DNA of 64,000 nt from Clostridiales bacterium. GTDB taxonomy: Bacteria > Bacillota > Clostridia > Peptostreptococcales > Anaerovoracaceae. Where the stretch lies: assembly GCA_009911365.1 (NCBI GenBank), contig QXXF01000013.1, positions 1-64,000 on the forward strand. The letters are read 5' to 3'. The stretch's first letter is position 1. Each line of letters begins with the position of its first letter. The translations under genes and the position numbers were made by a program. Positions 26,257 through 35,845 of the stretch are shown here, one piece after another. The notes under the pieces were generated by a model. That model had not been told where the DNA came from. It saw only the letters and a list, made by a program, of their open reading frames with translations, and did not search any database.

Positions 26257-28449
26257 TTGAAAAGGTTATCAAAAAATATCGGAATTTACCTGATCATATT
26301 CGGGCTAGTGCTCGCTATGGCGTGGTTTTACAGCAGGGGGGACGATGGTGAAGCGGAAAAAGAAGTGACGTTTTCCACTATGTCCGAATATGCTGCTGAT
26401 GATAAAATCGAGGAAATCAACATTACGGATACAAAGATCAGTGCCACGCTGAAGGATGATAAAAAGGTGTACGCCTTCGCATCCAATGCGCTTGATTTGC
26501 AGTGGTTCAACCAGAACTATGTGTATCCGAAGATCGAAGACAAAAGCTTGAAGTATAAAACAGATGAACCGCCAAAGGACTCGATCTTGCTGAGTCTGCT
26601 GCCAACATTGATCATGATCGGCGCATTGGTGTTCTTCTTCTTTATTATCATGAACCAGAGCGGGGGCGGTGGGAAAGCCATGTCCTTTGGAAAGAGCAGA
26701 GCAAAGCTGCAAAAAGACAGCGATCTCCGCAAAGTCACCTTTAAAGACGTGGCTGGATTGGATGAAGAGAAAGAGGAATTATCGGAAGTGGTGGACTTCC
26801 TCCGCAATCCGAAAAAATACAATAGCCTAGGTGCGAGGATCCCGAAAGGCATTCTGCTTGTGGGCCCTCCGGGAACTGGTAAGACTTATATTTCAAAAGC
26901 CGCTGCGGGAGAAGCGGGCGTACCGTTTTTCACCATCAGTGGTTCCGATTTTGTGGAAATGTTCGTGGGCGTGGGCGCTTCCCGAGTCAGGGACCTGTTC
27001 GAGCAGGCGAAGAAAAATTCACCGTGCATCATATTTATTGACGAGATCGATGCGGTAGGCCGCAAAAGAGGTGCGGGCCTGGGCGGCGGTCACGACGAAA
27101 GAGAGCAGACACTGAACCAGCTGCTGGTTGAAATGGATGGCTTTGGAGAAAACACAGGAATTATCATCCTGGCTGCGACAAATAGACCAGACATCCTGGA
27201 TCCAGCGCTTCTGAGGCCCGGACGATTTGACCGTCAGGTGGTCATCGGCGCACCGGACATCAAGGGTAGGGAAGAGATTTTCCGCGTCCATTCAAAGAAC
27301 AAACCTCTGGCAGAAGAGGTGGATCCAAAAGTATTGGCAAGGCGCACGCCGGGATTCACCCCTGCTGATATCGAAAATATGCTCAATGAAGCTGCGTTGT
27401 TGACAGCCAGGAGAAATGGCATGACCATCCGTATGGATGAAATCGAAGAGGCGATCACAAAAGTCATTGCTGGGCCAGAGAAAAAGAGCAGAGTCATCAG
27501 TGAAGAAGAGCGAAAGCTCACCGCCTTTCACGAAGCGGGACATGCGGTGGTGGCCCATTCCCTGCCAAAGACGGATCCAGTACATCAGATCACCATTGTG
27601 CCAAGGGGCAGGGCTGGCGGATTTACCATGATCCTGCCAAAGGAAGACAAATATTATGGAACAAAGACCACCATGCGGGAACAGATTATCCATCTCTTGG
27701 GAGGTCGGGTAGCAGAACTTTTGACCTTGGACGATATCAGCACAGGTGCTAGCAACGACATTATGCGGGCCACGGAAATCGCTAAAGACATGGTGACGAA
27801 ATATGGATTCAGCGACAAACTGGGTCCTGTGAACTACAGTTCCTCTGATGAAGTGTTCCTGGGAAAAGATTTTTCCACCAGGCAGAATTACTCAGAGGAA
27901 ACAGCGTCTGAAATCGACGAAGAAGTGAAAAACATTGTGGAAGCCTGCTTTGAAGAAGCCAAGGCCATCCTCAGCGAAAATTTGGATAAACTCAGCACCG
28001 TGGCAGAAGCTCTCCTTGAAATCGAGACTCTGGATGGTGAGCAGTTCGAGTTGTTGTACAGTGGAAAGATGACTGCGAAAGAGTTGGTGGACCAGGTCAT
28101 GGAGGAAGAAGACCAGCGCAGAGAGAAAAACGCCGCGGAGGCGGAAGAAGCCGCCAAACGCCTGAAAGAACAGGAAGAAGAGGAAGCGGCCAGAGAAGAG
28201 GAAATGGTCCTTGACGTGATGCGGGTGCCTGATCAGGAGAAAAACTGGGTGACGGAAGACGATGACGAAGAAGAGATAGATGATGACATGCCAAGCGAAG
28301 AAGAGTTAGCCAAGTACGATGGCGATTATTTTGCGGACGATGAAGACGAAGAGTTGGAGGAAGAGTCAGAAACAGAGCTAGAGAAACAGGCTGAAAAGCC
28401 ATCTGAGCAAAAGAACAAAAAAGCCTCGGATGACAGTGAAGAGGATTGA
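26257..28449 (+). CDS. ftsH: ATP-dependent zinc metalloprotease FtsH with a long acidic C-terminal tail
   Basis: Starts at TTG 26257, nine bases after GGGAGG. The 730-residue membrane AAA protease has helices at about 8-25 and 110-133, Walker A GPPGTGKT (203-210), Walker [13 protein letters not shown], the second region of homology ([14 protein letters not shown]) and zinc motif HEAGH with His425, Glu426 and His429. It degrades misassembled membrane proteins and unstable regulators. Residues from about 611 onward form an unusually long tail dominated by Glu and Asp (for example [18 protein letters not shown]), well beyond the usual FtsH end; the length of this tail is the odd feature. Confidence 0.96.
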   Translation: MKRLSKNIGIYLIIFGLVLAMAWFYSRGDDGEAEKEVTFSTMSEYAADDKIEEINITDTKISATLKDDKKVYAFASNALDLQWFNQNYVYPKIEDKSLKYKTDEPPKDSILLSLLPTLIMIGALVFFFFIIMNQSGGGGKAMSFGKSRAKLQKDSDLRKVTFKDVAGLDEEKEELSEVVDFLRNPKKYNSLGARIPKGILLVGPPGTGKTYISKAAAGEAGVPFFTISGSDFVEMFVGVGASRVRDLFEQAKKNSPCIIFIDEIDAVGRKRGAGLGGGHDEREQTLNQLLVEMDGFGENTGIIILAATNRPDILDPALLRPGRFDRQVVIGAPDIKGREEIFRVHSKNKPLAEEVDPKVLARRTPGFTPADIENMLNEAALLTARRNGMTIRMDEIEEAITKVIAGPEKKSRVISEEERKLTAFHEAGHAVVAHSLPKTDPVHQITIVPRGRAGGFTMILPKEDKYYGTKTTMREQIIHLLGGRVAELLTLDDISTGASNDIMRATEIAKDMVTKYGFSDKLGPVNYSSSDEVFLGKDFSTRQNYSEETASEIDEEVKNIVEACFEEAKAILSENLDKLSTVAEALLEIETLDGEQFELLYSGKMTAKELVDQVMEEEDQRREKNAAEAEEAAKRLKEQEEEEAAREEEMVLDVMRVPDQEKNWVTEDDDEEEIDDDMPSEEELAKYDGDYFADDEDEELEEESETELEKQAEKPSEQKNKKASDDSEED

Positions 28450-28452
28450 TCA

Positions 28453-30015
28453 ATGAAAGTTACAGTAAAAGACTGTCTGGAATTAAACGCGTTCAAAGGG
28501 GCGAAAGTCGTAGCGGGCGTTTCTCAGCTGGAGCGGGATGTAAAAGCGGTTTCCGTTTTGGAGGCCTCTGATCCCAAGGAAATCACTGCGTATACGGATA
28601 AAGGAGAGATGCTCCTTACCGGATTTTTCGCAGTGCGTGACGATGCTGCCAGGCAATGTGAAATCATAAAGCAGGTGGCTGCGGACGGACATGCGGCCCT
28701 AGTGGTCTTTTATGTGGGCAAAGTGCTCCCGTTACTGGACAAAAATGTGGTGTGGGCAGCGGAAGCGGCGAATCTACCGCTGATCGTCATGCCAGAGAAT
28801 AGCGGGATCCACTATTCTCAAGTGATCACCCAGATCATGGAGAAGGTGCTCTACAGCGACAATTTCAGCAACAGGCTAATCAGCAACACGATTTTCCATT
28901 TGCTCAACTTTGAAAAACACGGCAGTTTCCAGTCTGCGGTGCGGGAAGCGGCCATTAACAATGAGTTTCAGCTGATCCTTCTCAGCGAAGACTTCAATCC
29001 CATTCTTTCCGTGGAAACGCGCCACAAAACTACCATTGCGGAGGCAATTCGCATGGGAAAAGAGCGTCAAGTGGAAAAGCAGTCAGAAGTTTATACGCTG
29101 ATCGATGTGAATGGAGTCCTGACCTACTGGGGGCCAGTGACCATCAATAATGACAAATATTTCATGTTCATCGTGGACAATGAAGATTCCTACTCAGCCG
29201 GGGAAATCACTAAACTGGCGGAGATCATCGAGCTGGCCATGGGAATGTGGAAATACACGCCAGAGCGAGACGCGAGGGCTGAGTTCATCAAAGCTCTGAT
29301 GCGGGGAAACAAGAGCCTTGCTTATACCTTAAAGGATGAGGCGGGGATCGATGGTGAGGATATTGTCAGCGTGTTCTTTGCCAAAGGCATTAACCGAGGC
29401 ATCCTGACGGAATTTGAAAAACAGGAAGGCCTGCACATCATGAAGATCAGCGAAAGCGATGAAACCTACGGCATGATTCTCATTGATCGGGACGATCCCG
29501 AGGTGGAAATCGATGGAAAGGGTAGCTGTGTCAAGCTGTTCAACAAGTTAAAAGAAGACAAGACCGTCCGTATTTTCCATGTGACCGGGCTGGATGGCAT
29601 TGAAGGCGCAGGAGACGCATACCGGCTCATTGGCGAGAGTTGGTCCTTTGTGCAGAACGTGTTCCCATACAAGAGAGTGTTCACAAAATATGAATTGACA
29701 CTGGTGAGCAACTGTATCAATATCCAGCTCCAAGGCGGATATGTGAAGAAGAATTACATGGAACTGCTGGAGCCATTCAAAGACACTGGCGAAAGCAAAG
29801 GAAAGCAGCTGCTGGAAACCCTGGAAACCTTCGTCTTAGACGCAGGGATGAACAGCGGAAAAACAGCGGAATTCATGGGGATCCATACCAACACGGTCCA
29901 GTACAGGCTAAAGCGCATCAACGATGTGCTGGGAGTGGAAATCACAGGCAACCGGGTCATACCGGGCCTGACTATCGCCTTGGCCCTGAAACGGCTGGAG
30001 CGGGTTGTCAGCTAA
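28453..30015 (+). CDS. PucR/CdaR-family transcriptional regulator
   Basis: A 520-residue soluble regulator. The N-terminal PucR domain covers about 1-125 (KVTVKDCLELNAFKGAKVVA with LLTGFFAVRDD). A GGDEF-related CdaR middle lies at about 160-400, and the C-terminal PucR-type helix-turn-helix at about 455-518 (FVLDAGMNSGKTAEFMGIHT, then NTVQYRLKRINDVLG). Family members sense small molecules such as purine catabolites or sugar acids. It starts three bases after ftsH stops and ends 30 bases before glyA. Control of neighbouring one-carbon or purine genes is possible but not shown. Confidence 0.88.
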   Translation: MKVTVKDCLELNAFKGAKVVAGVSQLERDVKAVSVLEASDPKEITAYTDKGEMLLTGFFAVRDDAARQCEIIKQVAADGHAALVVFYVGKVLPLLDKNVVWAAEAANLPLIVMPENSGIHYSQVITQIMEKVLYSDNFSNRLISNTIFHLLNFEKHGSFQSAVREAAINNEFQLILLSEDFNPILSVETRHKTTIAEAIRMGKERQVEKQSEVYTLIDVNGVLTYWGPVTINNDKYFMFIVDNEDSYSAGEITKLAEIIELAMGMWKYTPERDARAEFIKALMRGNKSLAYTLKDEAGIDGEDIVSVFFAKGINRGILTEFEKQEGLHIMKISESDETYGMILIDRDDPEVEIDGKGSCVKLFNKLKEDKTVRIFHVTGLDGIEGAGDAYRLIGESWSFVQNVFPYKRVFTKYELTLVSNCINIQLQGGYVKKNYMELLEPFKDTGESKGKQLLETLETFVLDAGMNSGKTAEFMGIHTNTVQYRLKRINDVLGVEITGNRVIPGLTIALALKRLERVVS

Positions 30016-30045
30016 TTTATATATAAAAAAGGAGACAAAAACAGA

Positions 30046-31287
30046 ATGTACTTTAACTATTTGGACAAGGCTGATCCGGAAATCAGCGCCGCCATCAAGC
30101 GGGAAATGGGACGACAGGAAACGAAAATCGAAATGATCGCTTCCGAAAACTTTGTGAATTTTGAAATCATGGAGGCAATGGGAAGTGCGCTTACTAATAA
30201 ATACGCAGAAGGCTATCCTGGAAAACGGTATTACGGCGGCTGTGAATTCGTGGATGAAGTGGAAACCATGGCCATTGAACGGGCAAAGGCCCTCTTTGGT
30301 GCGAAGCACGCCAATGTCCAGGCCCATTCAGGCGCAAATGCGAATACAGCTGTTTATCAGGCAGTGTTGAAATATGGTGACACGGTCCTGGGCATGGACC
30401 TTTCTAATGGAGGCCATTTGTCTCACGGTTCTCCAGTGAACATTTCTGGGATTTCCTACAATTTCGTTCCTTATGGACTGGATCCTGAAACAGAACGGAT
30501 CGATTTTGATAATGTGCGGGAACTGGCGAAAAAGCACAAGCCAAAGCTGATCGTAGCCGGTGCATCCGCCTACCCAAGGACCATTGAAACAGAAAAATTC
30601 AAGGAAATCGCAGATGAAGTAGGTGCCATTCTGATGGTGGACATGGCGCACATCGCAGGGCTAGTGGCGACTGGACACCACGCCAATCCGGTGGAACATG
30701 CGGATATCGTCACCAGTACCACCCACAAGACGCTGCGGGGGCCAAGAGGGGGACTGATCCTTTGCAGAGAACAATATGCGAAGGCCATTGACAAGGCCAT
30801 TTTTCCAGGGACCCAGGGCGGTCCGCTGGAGCATGTCATTGCTGCGAAGGCGGTCTGCTTTAAGGAAGCGGCAGAGCCAGAATTCAAGATTTATCAGCAG
30901 CAAGTTATCGATAATGCGCAGGCCTTGGCAAAAGCACTGCTGGCAAAAGGCTTTGATCTGGTTTCTGGCGGCACGGACAATCATCTGGTGTTGCTGAACT
31001 TGGTAAACAAAAACTTGACAGGCAAAAGGGCAGAGAATCTGCTGGATGAAGCCAACATCACTACTAATAAAAATACAGTTCCAAACGATCCGCAGAGTCC
31101 GTTCATCACTAGCGGCCTGCGGCTGGGAACACCGGCCATGACTAGCAGAGGCTTCAAGGAAGAAGACGTGGAAAAGACAGTAGAGGCCATGGCTCTGGTT
31201 CTGAACAATCCAGACGACGCTGCGTCTATGAAGCAAGCCAAGGTCTTGGTGAAAGAACTTTGCGATAAGTATCCGCTGTACCAATAG
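30046..31287 (+). CDS. glyA: Serine hydroxymethyltransferase
   Basis: A 413-residue PLP enzyme that interconverts serine plus tetrahydrofolate with glycine plus methylene-tetrahydrofolate, feeding one-carbon units to purine synthesis. Motifs include [20 protein letters not shown], the tract [20 protein letters not shown], and the PLP-binding Lys228 in [14 protein letters not shown]. The length is standard. AAAAGGAGAC precedes the ATG and a strong terminator follows. Confidence 0.96.
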   Translation: MYFNYLDKADPEISAAIKREMGRQETKIEMIASENFVNFEIMEAMGSALTNKYAEGYPGKRYYGGCEFVDEVETMAIERAKALFGAKHANVQAHSGANANTAVYQAVLKYGDTVLGMDLSNGGHLSHGSPVNISGISYNFVPYGLDPETERIDFDNVRELAKKHKPKLIVAGASAYPRTIETEKFKEIADEVGAILMVDMAHIAGLVATGHHANPVEHADIVTSTTHKTLRGPRGGLILCREQYAKAIDKAIFPGTQGGPLEHVIAAKAVCFKEAAEPEFKIYQQQVIDNAQALAKALLAKGFDLVSGGTDNHLVLLNLVNKNLTGKRAENLLDEANITTNKNTVPNDPQSPFITSGLRLGTPAMTSRGFKEEDVEKTVEAMALVLNNPDDAASMKQAKVLVKELCDKYPLYQ

Positions 31288-31330
31288 TGCGGAGACAACC
31301 ATATCGTTCCAATAATGAACAGAAAACAGA

Positions 31331-31372
31331 GAGCCGAAACGCCGTGCAAATAACGGACGTTTCGGCTCTTTC
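31331..31372 (+). terminator. Terminator of glyA
   Basis: GAGCCGAAACG at 31331-31341 pairs with CGTTTCGGCTC at 31358-31368 and is followed by TTTCT. Confidence 0.85.
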
Positions 31373-31687
31373 TACGCAGGCGAACGCTTTACGTTTCGCT
31401 AGTTACGCAATTCCCTATCTTGTCAGACCAATCCATATTTCGCATTTTTGTCATGCTGTGCTTAGTTGGAGCTAGGTCTCTAAAAACGATCCATGATCAT
31501 CTCCCACATTTGTCATAAATAGATTGCCATCTCTAATAGAACAATCAAAACTCTATCCTCCCAAGGAACAAGGGCCTGCGCATGAACAGATCTTCTTTCA
31601 TGCATGCGGTGGCTTTTTTCGATTACATAATAAAATTTTGATTTCATGGAAGTCTTAATTGTAGAAACGCAGTTAGTATTTTTCTAA
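31373..31687. other. Intergenic stretch with one terminator-like hairpin
   Basis: No gene is visible. A hairpin at about 31574-31613 (GCGCATGAA with TTCATGCATGC) followed by six T looks like a terminator for an older plus-strand transcript that is no longer recognisable. The AT content rises from here toward the recombinase gene. Confidence 0.4.
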
Positions 31688-31706
31688 ATTATGATTATGT
31701 CATAAT
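31688..31706. promoter_or_regulatory. Palindrome upstream of the serine recombinase gene
   Basis: ATTATGA and TCATAAT are separated by five bases, overlapping a CATAAT -10-like sequence about 25 bases upstream of the recombinase ATG. It may be an autoregulatory operator. Confidence 0.35.
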
Positions 31707-31718
31707 ATTTTTATGTAG

Positions 31719-32338
<620 letters not shown>

Positions 32339-32354
32339 AAGAGTCTTAGCGTCT

Positions 32355-32377
32355 CATAAAGTGTACTTTTTAATAGC
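32355..32377 (+). repeat. Left copy of a 23-bp inverted repeat pair (partner at 47918-47940)
   Basis: Contains AAAGTGTACTTTTT with a core AAAGT-GT-ACTTT; the reverse complement of 47918-47940 matches it at 19 of 23 positions. Arms around a non-palindromic dinucleotide are the form of a serine-recombinase crossover site, and the recombinase gene ends 17 bases to the left. Confidence 0.5.
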
Positions 32378-32557
32378 TGTTTTAACAGTGAAAAGTATAC
32401 CCCCAAATCTTTCCCAAGTCAAGCCATTCATTTTTTTTCTTTTATTTTTTTCGTGATTTTCCATGATTTATTACAATAATTTGGATTAAACTATCATTCC
32501 CTACCAAAATCCCCATTTTACGCAATCTATCAAACCCATTACATCATCAAATCAACC

Positions 32558-32602
32558 ATTTTCCCTTGTTTTTGCCCTCATAGGACCAAAACAAGGGAAA
32601 AT
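32558..32602. repeat. Perfect 15-bp inverted repeat at the presumed left end of the mobile element
   Basis: ATTTTCCCTTGTTTT (32558-32572) and AAAACAAGGGAAAAT (32588-32602) are exact reverse complements. It lies directly after the integrase stop. It may terminate int transcription or be part of the attachment site. The loop has GCCCTCATAGG, similar to TTTCCCTCATTAGG at 45975 and TTTCCCTCAT at 47110. Confidence 0.5.
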
Positions 32603-32604
32603 TT

Positions 32605-33903
32605 TTAATTACCGCCCACCACCTTATCCAAAAGCCTTGCGGAAGTCCGTTTCGCCTCTCTGGTGGCATGGGCATAAACATTCATTGTGGTACTTACATC
32701 AGAGTGTCCCAGAAGTTCCTGCACATCTTTCGGGGCTGCCCCGTTTGATAACAGATTGCTCGTATAGGTGTGCCGCAACTGGTGGAAGTGGAAATTTTCA
32801 AGCCCCTCTACGTGTTTCTGAATCAGCCTGCATACATTGGAGAGGGTTGCGGTTGATTCATAGGAACCATCCTGACGTAAACATACAAAAGACAGTTCTT
32901 CGTAATCGTCCGGTATCTCCTCCGTACTTTGCAAAGAATACAGATCATAATGCGTCCTTCCCTTTTCCATTACTTTCTGATAGTAATTGCGGAAATACAT
33001 TTCGCCACACTGGAAACGCTCTCTGTGCTGTTGCTTTCTGGCTTTTTTTAGTATCTCTGCCAGTGTGTCGCAGAAGTCCACTGTACGGATTTTTTTCCGC
33101 TTGGTTGCACCGATTTCCATCTTGTGGCGGGTGGCATTGTAACGCATACTCCGGCGGACGGTAAGATACTGTTCCTCAAGGTTGATGTCCTGCCATGCCA
33201 GCCCGCATACCTCGCCAATGCGTAATCCAGTATAATAGGCTATCTGCACCGGCAGGAGTGCCGGATTTCTTTTTTTACGGAGATAATCCGTTATCTCCGT
33301 GTACTGCTCATGGGTAATGGTCGGGATGTCTGTCGCATTTTCCGCATTTCCCTCAAACAGTTCCACTTCCTCCTTTTTTACCCGCATGCGTACATACTGC
33401 ATGGGATTAAAAGTAATATAGCGTTTCGGGAATACCGCAAACCGGAACGAGCCCCGCAGGACTGCCGAAAACTGGAGCATATAGTTTTTACTGATGGGCT
33501 GAGCCTCCGTTCCGTCCGGTCTTGTTCCTCCAAAAGACAGGAAATCAATATACTCCTGTAAATGGTCGGCAGTTATGCTTTTCAGCTTACGCTGTCCGAT
33601 AGGATGTTTCTTAATCTGTCTGGCGGTAGTGGTATAGGCAATCAGCGTCCCAGTGCTTAATGTACCGGGCTTTACTTCTTCCTCCAGCCATATATCCAGC
33701 ATTTCCCCCAGCGTGATATTTTCCGTCTTTGCCACAAACTTCTTTTCCTCGTAATCCTCCATTGCCTTGCGGAGAAGTTTCTCCGTTTCTGACTTGCTCT
33801 CTGTTCCTGCGTACTCCTTCTGCACCAGATTTCCGCTCTCATTCTCCACATAAAAGCGGTAATACCATTTCTTTCCTTTTTTTCTTACAGAACCTTTTGC
33901 CAT
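32605..33903 (-). CDS. int: Tyrosine site-specific integrase, Tn916-like
   Basis: A 432-residue integrase with a short N-terminal arm-binding domain (KGSVRKKGKKWYYRFYVENE), a SAM-like core-binding domain (about 70-180) and the catalytic domain. That domain has Arg in AYYTGLRIGEVCGLAW, HxxR in FHFHQLRHTYTSN, His in LLGHSDVSTTM and the nucleophile Tyr in NVYAHATRE. All key residues are intact. It integrates and, with the excisionase at 34903, excises the element. It reads toward the left edge, with AGGAAAGGAG before the ATG. Two 27-bp inverted repeats beyond its start could be arm-type sites. Confidence 0.95.
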   Translation of the reverse strand: MAKGSVRKKGKKWYYRFYVENESGNLVQKEYAGTESKSETEKLLRKAMEDYEEKKFVAKTENITLGEMLDIWLEEEVKPGTLSTGTLIAYTTTARQIKKHPIGQRKLKSITADHLQEYIDFLSFGGTRPDGTEAQPISKNYMLQFSAVLRGSFRFAVFPKRYITFNPMQYVRMRVKKEEVELFEGNAENATDIPTITHEQYTEITDYLRKKRNPALLPVQIAYYTGLRIGEVCGLAWQDINLEEQYLTVRRSMRYNATRHKMEIGATKRKKIRTVDFCDTLAEILKKARKQQHRERFQCGEMYFRNYYQKVMEKGRTHYDLYSLQSTEEIPDDYEELSFVCLRQDGSYESTATLSNVCRLIQKHVEGLENFHFHQLRHTYTSNLLSNGAAPKDVQELLGHSDVSTTMNVYAHATREAKRTSARLLDKVVGGN

Positions 33904-33971
33904 AATAAAATCTCCTTTCCTAGACGCAATCTGTTATTGCGTTGGCAATCGGAACTGATAGATATGCTTAT

Positions 33972-33998
33972 TTGCGTGTAGGCATATCAAAACTCCGG
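33972..33998 (+). repeat. 27-bp inverted repeat, left copy (partner 35161-35187)
   Basis: Begins TTGCGTGTAGGCATATCAA and ends ACTCCGG. It differs at two positions from the reverse complement of 35161-35187. The two copies bracket the repressor and excisionase genes exactly. Confidence 0.8.
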
Positions 33999-34006
33999 CT
34001 GCCCTG

Positions 34007-34621
34007 TCACAAGGAATGTTCACTCAGAAGATTTTTCAGCCTCGTCCTCGCAAGTTCCGGCTGTTTGGCATACACCCTTACAATGTCGCTGATTTCACTC
34101 GTGCTGTTGATGAAACGCATAACCTCCCGCAGAAACATGACGTTGTTAAACTCCTGTTCAGATTCAAATCCCATGACCTTTGACATTGCCTCATTGAAAT
34201 CCCCGCCCTTACCATACTCTTTAGCCGCATGGGTAAAAGACTGGTTAAACATACGGTACTCATAAAGGAACAAAAGCAGCAAATCCTTTGAGAAATCGCT
34301 TTCTTCCTCTTTCATGTCAAGCGGGAAATCGCCCATTATCCGGCTCATGGCGGATTCAATCTTAAAATCCCTGCTGTCCGACATATCCGCCCCCATATCC
34401 TCTGTTTCGCCCCGGAGCCATGCCGCTGATACATGAAGTGCATCCGCTAATCCCTCAACAATCAGTTTCTTTGTGTTGTCAATGCTCCCATTCTCATACC
34501 GCTGGATGGTGGTCTTGTTCACGTCCATCTGTCCGGCAACATACTGGAGGGGGAGTTTCAGCGACTTGCGGCGTTGTTTCGCCCGTTCACCGATTGTCCT
34601 GCGAAGTTCTTTCTTCTCCAT
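34007..34621 (-). CDS. XRE-family transcriptional repressor of the mobile element
   Basis: A 204-residue protein with an N-terminal helix-turn-helix (about 8-65: IGERAKQRRKSLKLPLQYVA, then VNKTTIQRYENGSID, VEGLADALHVSAAWLRGE) of the Cro/CI type. A helical C-terminal half has no protease motif. It is divergent from the excisionase gene and probably represses it, as in other integrative elements. AAGGAGGTCACG precedes the ATG. Two similar 13-bp palindromes lie in the shared control region. Confidence 0.85.
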   Translation of the reverse strand: MEKKELRRTIGERAKQRRKSLKLPLQYVAGQMDVNKTTIQRYENGSIDNTKKLIVEGLADALHVSAAWLRGETEDMGADMSDSRDFKIESAMSRIMGDFPLDMKEEESDFSKDLLLLFLYEYRMFNQSFTHAAKEYGKGGDFNEAMSKVMGFESEQEFNNVMFLREVMRFINSTSEISDIVRVYAKQPELARTRLKNLLSEHSL

Positions 34622-34720
34622 CGTGACCTCCTTGCACTGCGTTCCCCCTGCTTGTTATAAGCTGTTAAAGGGAAATCTGTTTCGTTGTTACAAGACTATA
34701 ATAACACACAAAAACAGATA

Positions 34721-34733
34721 TTGCAATATGCAA
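34721..34733. promoter_or_regulatory. Candidate operator 1 of the element repressor
   Basis: TTGCAATATGCAA: arms TTGCA and TGCAA around three bases. It lies 23 bases upstream of the -35 of the rightward promoter. Confidence 0.5.
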
Positions 34734-34756
34734 AATAGAAATAACCGCAAAAGGAC

Positions 34757-34785
34757 TTGACAAAACCATCGTATTTATTTATTAT
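34757..34785 (+). promoter_or_regulatory. Rightward promoter for the excisionase transcript
   Basis: Consensus TTGACA at 34757-34762 and TATTAT at 34780-34785, spacer 17 bases. It lies between the two 13-bp palindromes. Confidence 0.7.
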
Positions 34786-34798
34786 GTATTTTACAGCG

Positions 34799-34811
34799 TT
34801 GCATAATGCAA
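34799..34811. promoter_or_regulatory. Candidate operator 2 of the element repressor
   Basis: TTGCATAATGCAA, a perfect palindrome around a central A, placed just after the expected transcription start, where a bound repressor would block the excisionase transcript. Confidence 0.5.
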
Positions 34812-34843
34812 TATTGTAAATCAACAAGAAAGGGGATACGGAT

Positions 34844-34927
34844 ATGAGCAGGAATGAAAATGCAGGAAAAACAGGTTATCGGAAAAGAGGGAGGATATTT
34901 GTATGGCAGAGATTAAGATTGGAATGA
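34844..34927 (+). CDS. Possible 27-residue leader peptide overlapping the excisionase start
   Basis: ATG at 34844 follows AAGAAAGGGG and codes for a basic peptide beginning MSRNENAGKTGYRKRGR. It ends at TGA 34925-34927, 25 bases inside the excisionase gene in another frame. Its translation would run over the excisionase ribosome site (GGGAGG at 34885), so it may couple or tune excisionase translation. No homology is claimed. Confidence 0.35.
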   Translation: MSRNENAGKTGYRKRGRIFVWQRLRLE

Positions 34928-35121
34928 CGATAGAGGAAGCGTCCGAATATACGGGCATTGGCAGGAACACCATGCGGAAACTGGTGGAATGGGAGAAAAT
35001 CCCGGTGCTGCGGATTGGACGGAAAGCAATCATACGCAGGGATGTGCTGGAGAGGTTTATGGCAGCAAATGAGGGGAAAGACCTGCGGAACCGCCCGGAA
35101 GTAAAAACTGTCCGGACATGA
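34903..35121 (+). CDS. xis: Excisionase (Tn916 Xis-like, MerR-type winged helix)
   Basis: A 72-residue DNA-binding protein (MAEIKIGMTIEEASEYTGIG, then RNTMRKLVEWEKIPVLRIGR with a basic strand KAIIRRDVLERFM). This is the helix-turn-helix form of excisionases and other HTH_17 proteins. It bends DNA at the element ends and directs the integrase toward excision. It is expressed from the promoter at 34757 under likely control of the divergent repressor and has a GGGAGG ribosome site. A 27-bp repeat copy follows its stop at 35161. Confidence 0.85.
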   Translation: MAEIKIGMTIEEASEYTGIGRNTMRKLVEWEKIPVLRIGRKAIIRRDVLERFMAANEGKDLRNRPEVKTVRT

Positions 35122-35160
35122 TAAGAGGCAGCCATAACGGCTGCCCCATTGGCAATCAGA

Positions 35161-35187
35161 CCGGAGTCTTGATATACCTACACGCAA
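35161..35187 (-). repeat. 27-bp inverted repeat, right copy (partner 33972-33998)
   Basis: Begins CCGGAGTCTTGATATACC and ends CACGCAA; 25 of 27 positions match the reverse complement of the left copy. A short TTGGCAATC sits beside both copies in direct orientation (about 33943 and 35149). Confidence 0.8.
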
Positions 35188-35242
35188 GATAAGTGTATCA
35201 CAGACTTCTCCGGTTATCAACCGGAATTTTTCTTTGGCAGGA

Positions 35243-35373
35243 CAGGAATGGTGTAGTTTTGGTGTAGCAATGGTGTAGATTTTTTCTACACCGTTCCTAC
35301 ATCATTTTTTGAAATACTACACCATTCCTGCATCATTTGGGGCAAAGCCTACATCAAAACTACACCATGACAG
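35243..35373. repeat. Iteron-like GTGTAG/CTACAC cluster with a large inverted repeat
   Basis: Three GGTGTAG units lie in the left part and CTACACC or CTACATC units in the right part. CAGGAATGGTGTAGTTTTGG (from 35243) and the segment at 35349-35373 form nearly perfect arms of about 25 bp. TACACCGTTCCTACATCATT and TACACCATTCCTGCATCATT are direct repeats between them. This fits a binding region for a transfer or replication protein. Confidence 0.65.
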
Positions 35374-35379
35374 GGGAAT

Positions 35380-35535
35380 CAATGGGAAAAGTGCCTGCAC
35401 CTCTGCCTGCACTCTGCCCGCACCCAAATTAGGGGAAACAGACAGGTGCCTGCACCTGTGCCGGTACTTATGAAGATTATGCAGTTACTTATGCCTGCAC
35501 CTGTAGGCAGTATGCTTACACCATGCTGGCACTTA
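35380..35535 (+). repeat. TGCCTGCACC direct repeats
   Basis: TGCCTGCAC(C/T) occurs at about 35392, 35403, 35452 and 35489, with related CCCGCACC and GTGCCGGTAC pieces between. No coding potential is evident; the stretch belongs to the same noncoding transfer region (35122-35845). Confidence 0.55.
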
Positions 35536-35659
35536 TGTTTATCCGCAGTATTTTACTTTGGCAGAATACAGGTCAGCGGCAGATGGTTTCTCCGGCAGGC
35601 AAAATAACAGGCAAAAGCTGGATATACACCCGCTTGAACAAGCCCCCGGCAGGGCCCCC

Positions 35660-35722
35660 GCATTTTTGGCTTGACAAAAATGCTAGGGGGTTATCATTAT
35701 CGGCAGAGCCGAAATGATAACC
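35660..35722 (+). other. oriT: Predicted origin of transfer (oriT) for the MobV relaxase
   Basis: GGTTATCATT plus TCGGC (35689-35704) pairs with GCCGA plus AATGATAACC (35708-35722) around an AGA loop, with one bulged A. GACAAAAATGCTAGGGGG directly precedes the hairpin. A long hairpin beside a conserved nick-like segment, 124 bases before a MobV relaxase gene, is the expected place and form of its oriT. The nick position is not determined. Confidence 0.6.
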
Positions 35723-35845
35723 GCACCCCGCCACGTTCCCATCAGCCCAAAGGAAAATCGGAGACGTAAAATGATTGATAAGGAAACCAGCCGGAAAGGA
35801 AATGACAAATAAGAAAAAAATTCCTCCGGCAGAGAGGGGGATGTG

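Noticed and set aside
32400-32560. Considered a tRNA gene as integration target of the element
   Set aside because: The sequence is AT-rich without a cloverleaf or a CCA-end-like segment; no tRNA was found anywhere in the window.
35243-35535. Considered a CRISPR array because of the short repeats
   Set aside because: Repeat units are short, vary in orientation and spacing, and have no uniform spacers; no cas gene is nearby.
35523-35717. 64-codon frame across the oriT hairpin
   Set aside because: It has no ribosome site and lies in repeats and the predicted transfer origin.
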